NCBI RefSeq assembly: GCF_009469765.1
Contig: NZ_SSSQ01000001.1
Coordinates: 434,001 to 498,000 of the forward strand
Origin: Dechloromonas hortensis
Lineage (GTDB): Bacteria > Pseudomonadota > Gammaproteobacteria > Burkholderiales > Rhodocyclaceae
DNA length: 64,000 bases
Direction: 5' to 3'
The position numbers and the translations under genes were made by a program. The notes under the pieces were generated by a model. It was not told the DNA's origin, made no database searches, and was given only the letters and a program-made list of their open reading frames with translations. This document shows, one piece after another, positions 63,146 through 64,000 of this stretch (position 1 is the stretch's first letter; each line of letters starts with the position of its first letter).

Positions 63146-64000
63146 ATGCCGTCCAGCCGCCGCGCCCTCCTGATCCTGACCAGCCTCAGCTTGCTCGCCG
63201 GGCTCAGTATCGGGCTGGCCCTGTCGGTGGGCAGCCTGCGCATCCCTTTTCCGGATGTGCTGGCTGCGCTGGCCGGGCGCGAAGTGCAGGGCATCGACGT
63301 CGTGCTCGAACTGCGCCTGCCGCGGGCGCTGGCCGGCTTTGCCTGCGGCGGCCTGCTCGCCCTGGCCGGCGCGCTGATGCAGGTACTGTTACGCAATCCG
63401 CTGGCCGACCCTTACGTGCTGGGCATTTCCGGCGGCGCCGGGGTCGGGGCGATGTTCGCCATCCTGCTCGGCCTGCCGGTGCTCGGCATCGATGGGCTGG
63501 CTTTCCTCGGCGCCCTGAGTGCGATGTTCATCGTCTTCGGGCTGGCCCATGGCGACGGCAGCTGGACGCAGACGCGGCTGCTGCTGACCGGCGTCATCGT
63601 TGCCGCCGGCTGCGGCGCGCTGGTCGCGCTGATGCTGGCCATCGCCCCCGAACACAAGCTGCGCGGCATGCTGTTCTGGCTGATGGGCGACCTCGGCCAG
63701 AGCGGCCAGTGGTGGCCGCCGCTGCTGGCGCTCGGCGTCGCCCTGCTGCTGGCCATGCCGTTCGCCCGCGAATTGAACCTGCTGGCGCGCGGCATGATGC
63801 AGGCGCAGGCGCTGGGGGTTGCGGTCAACCGGCTGCGCTATGCGATTTATCTGCTCGCTTCGCTGGCCACCGCCGCCTCGGTGACCACGGCCGGCTCGAT
63901 CGGCTTCGTCGGTCTGGTCGTGCCGCACCTGGTCCGCCTCGCCACCGGCAACGACCAGCGCCTGCTGCTGCCAGCCTCGGTGCTGGCTGGCGGCTCGCTG
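63146..64000 (+). CDS. btuC: Cobalamin ABC transporter permease, BtuC/FecCD family (3' part missing)
   Basis: The frame is open from the ATG at 63146 to the right edge, 285 codons. It starts 6 bp after btuB. It has several hydrophobic helices and the FecCD signature RNPLADPYVLGISGGAGVGA (about residues 82-101). VKNRL-type VAVNRLRYAIYLLASLATAA and SIGFVGLVVPHLVRL follow near the end. It should form the inner-membrane channel for cobalamin, with an ATPase and binding protein expected beyond the window. The family also includes siderophore permeases, but the riboswitch and btuB favour B12. Confidence 0.92.
   Translation, partial: MPSSRRALLILTSLSLLAGLSIGLALSVGSLRIPFPDVLAALAGREVQGIDVVLELRLPRALAGFACGGLLALAGALMQVLLRNPLADPYVLGISGGAGVGAMFAILLGLPVLGIDGLAFLGALSAMFIVFGLAHGDGSWTQTRLLLTGVIVAAGCGALVALMLAIAPEHKLRGMLFWLMGDLGQSGQWWPPLLALGVALLLAMPFARELNLLARGMMQAQALGVAVNRLRYAIYLLASLATAASVTTAGSIGFVGLVVPHLVRLATGNDQRLLLPASVLAGGSL

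Overview
This 64 kb window is GC-rich chromosomal DNA with almost no spare space. Gene content and order suggest a facultatively anaerobic betaproteobacterium, probably Rhodocyclales (Dechloromonas/Azospira-like). That is inferred from a Cupriavidus-type hox/hyp hydrogenase locus, a System I ccm operon, a betaproteobacterial 6S RNA and a methylmalonyl-CoA pathway. I see no phage, transposase, CRISPR array, tRNA or rRNA, so this looks like core metabolism rather than an island.

Region 1 (1-18.0 kb, minus strand) is a membrane-bound [NiFe]-hydrogenase locus in the order hoxK-G-Z-M-L-O-Q-R-T-V, hypA-B-F-C-D-E, hoxX-A-B. The last gene, hoxB (small subunit of the H2-sensing regulatory hydrogenase), runs off the left edge. 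HoxK has all six cysteines of the 4Fe-3S proximal cluster, and HypX/HoxX (aerobic CO-ligand synthesis) is present, so the enzyme should be O2-tolerant. Upstream of hoxK is a textbook sigma-54 -24/-12 promoter with a consensus IHF site, which fits activation by the NtrC-type regulator HoxA.

Region 2 (18.2-33.6 kb, mostly plus) holds a 1667-residue CBS/PAS/GAF/GGDEF/EAL/CZB c-di-GMP protein divergent from hoxK, oxyR divergent from a di-heme cytochrome c peroxidase gene, a complete ccmABCDEFGHI operon ending in napF, and a DHH phosphoesterase gene. Three promoters here (GGDEF/EAL gene, ccp, ccmA) share the same layout: an FNR-type box whose centre lies 28.5-29.5 bp before a -10 hexamer. This points to a small O2-responsive regulon.

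Region 3 (33.6-47.9 kb) contains two uncharacterised genes, the mcm-meaB-pccB-pccA propionyl-CoA-to-succinyl-CoA operon with a divergent GntR-type regulator and a perfect palindrome in the shared promoter, an Aer-like receptor split into a PAS protein and a chemotaxis transducer, an acetate symporter pair (DUF485 protein plus ActP), and an enoyl-CoA hydratase gene.

Region 4 (48.0-59.6 kb) is a malonate operon: a TRAP transporter, then mdcA-C-D-E-G-B-H, then a TauE/SafE permease. It is read divergently from a second GntR-type regulator. A paralogous TauE/SafE gene lies on the other side, so the two permeases flank the system.

Region 5 (59.6-64 kb) has an EVE-domain protein gene, 6S RNA, zapA and a small coiled-coil gene. 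These are followed on the plus strand by a cobalamin riboswitch, btuB and a BtuC-type permease gene cut by the right edge. B12 uptake here would supply the B12-dependent mutase of region 3.

The most unusual items are the FNR-box-controlled multi-domain c-di-GMP protein beside the hydrogenase promoter, an attenuator-like hairpin between hoxZ and hoxM, a short dispersed palindromic repeat apparently inserted in frame in both hypF and ccmH, and the flanking TauE/SafE pair.
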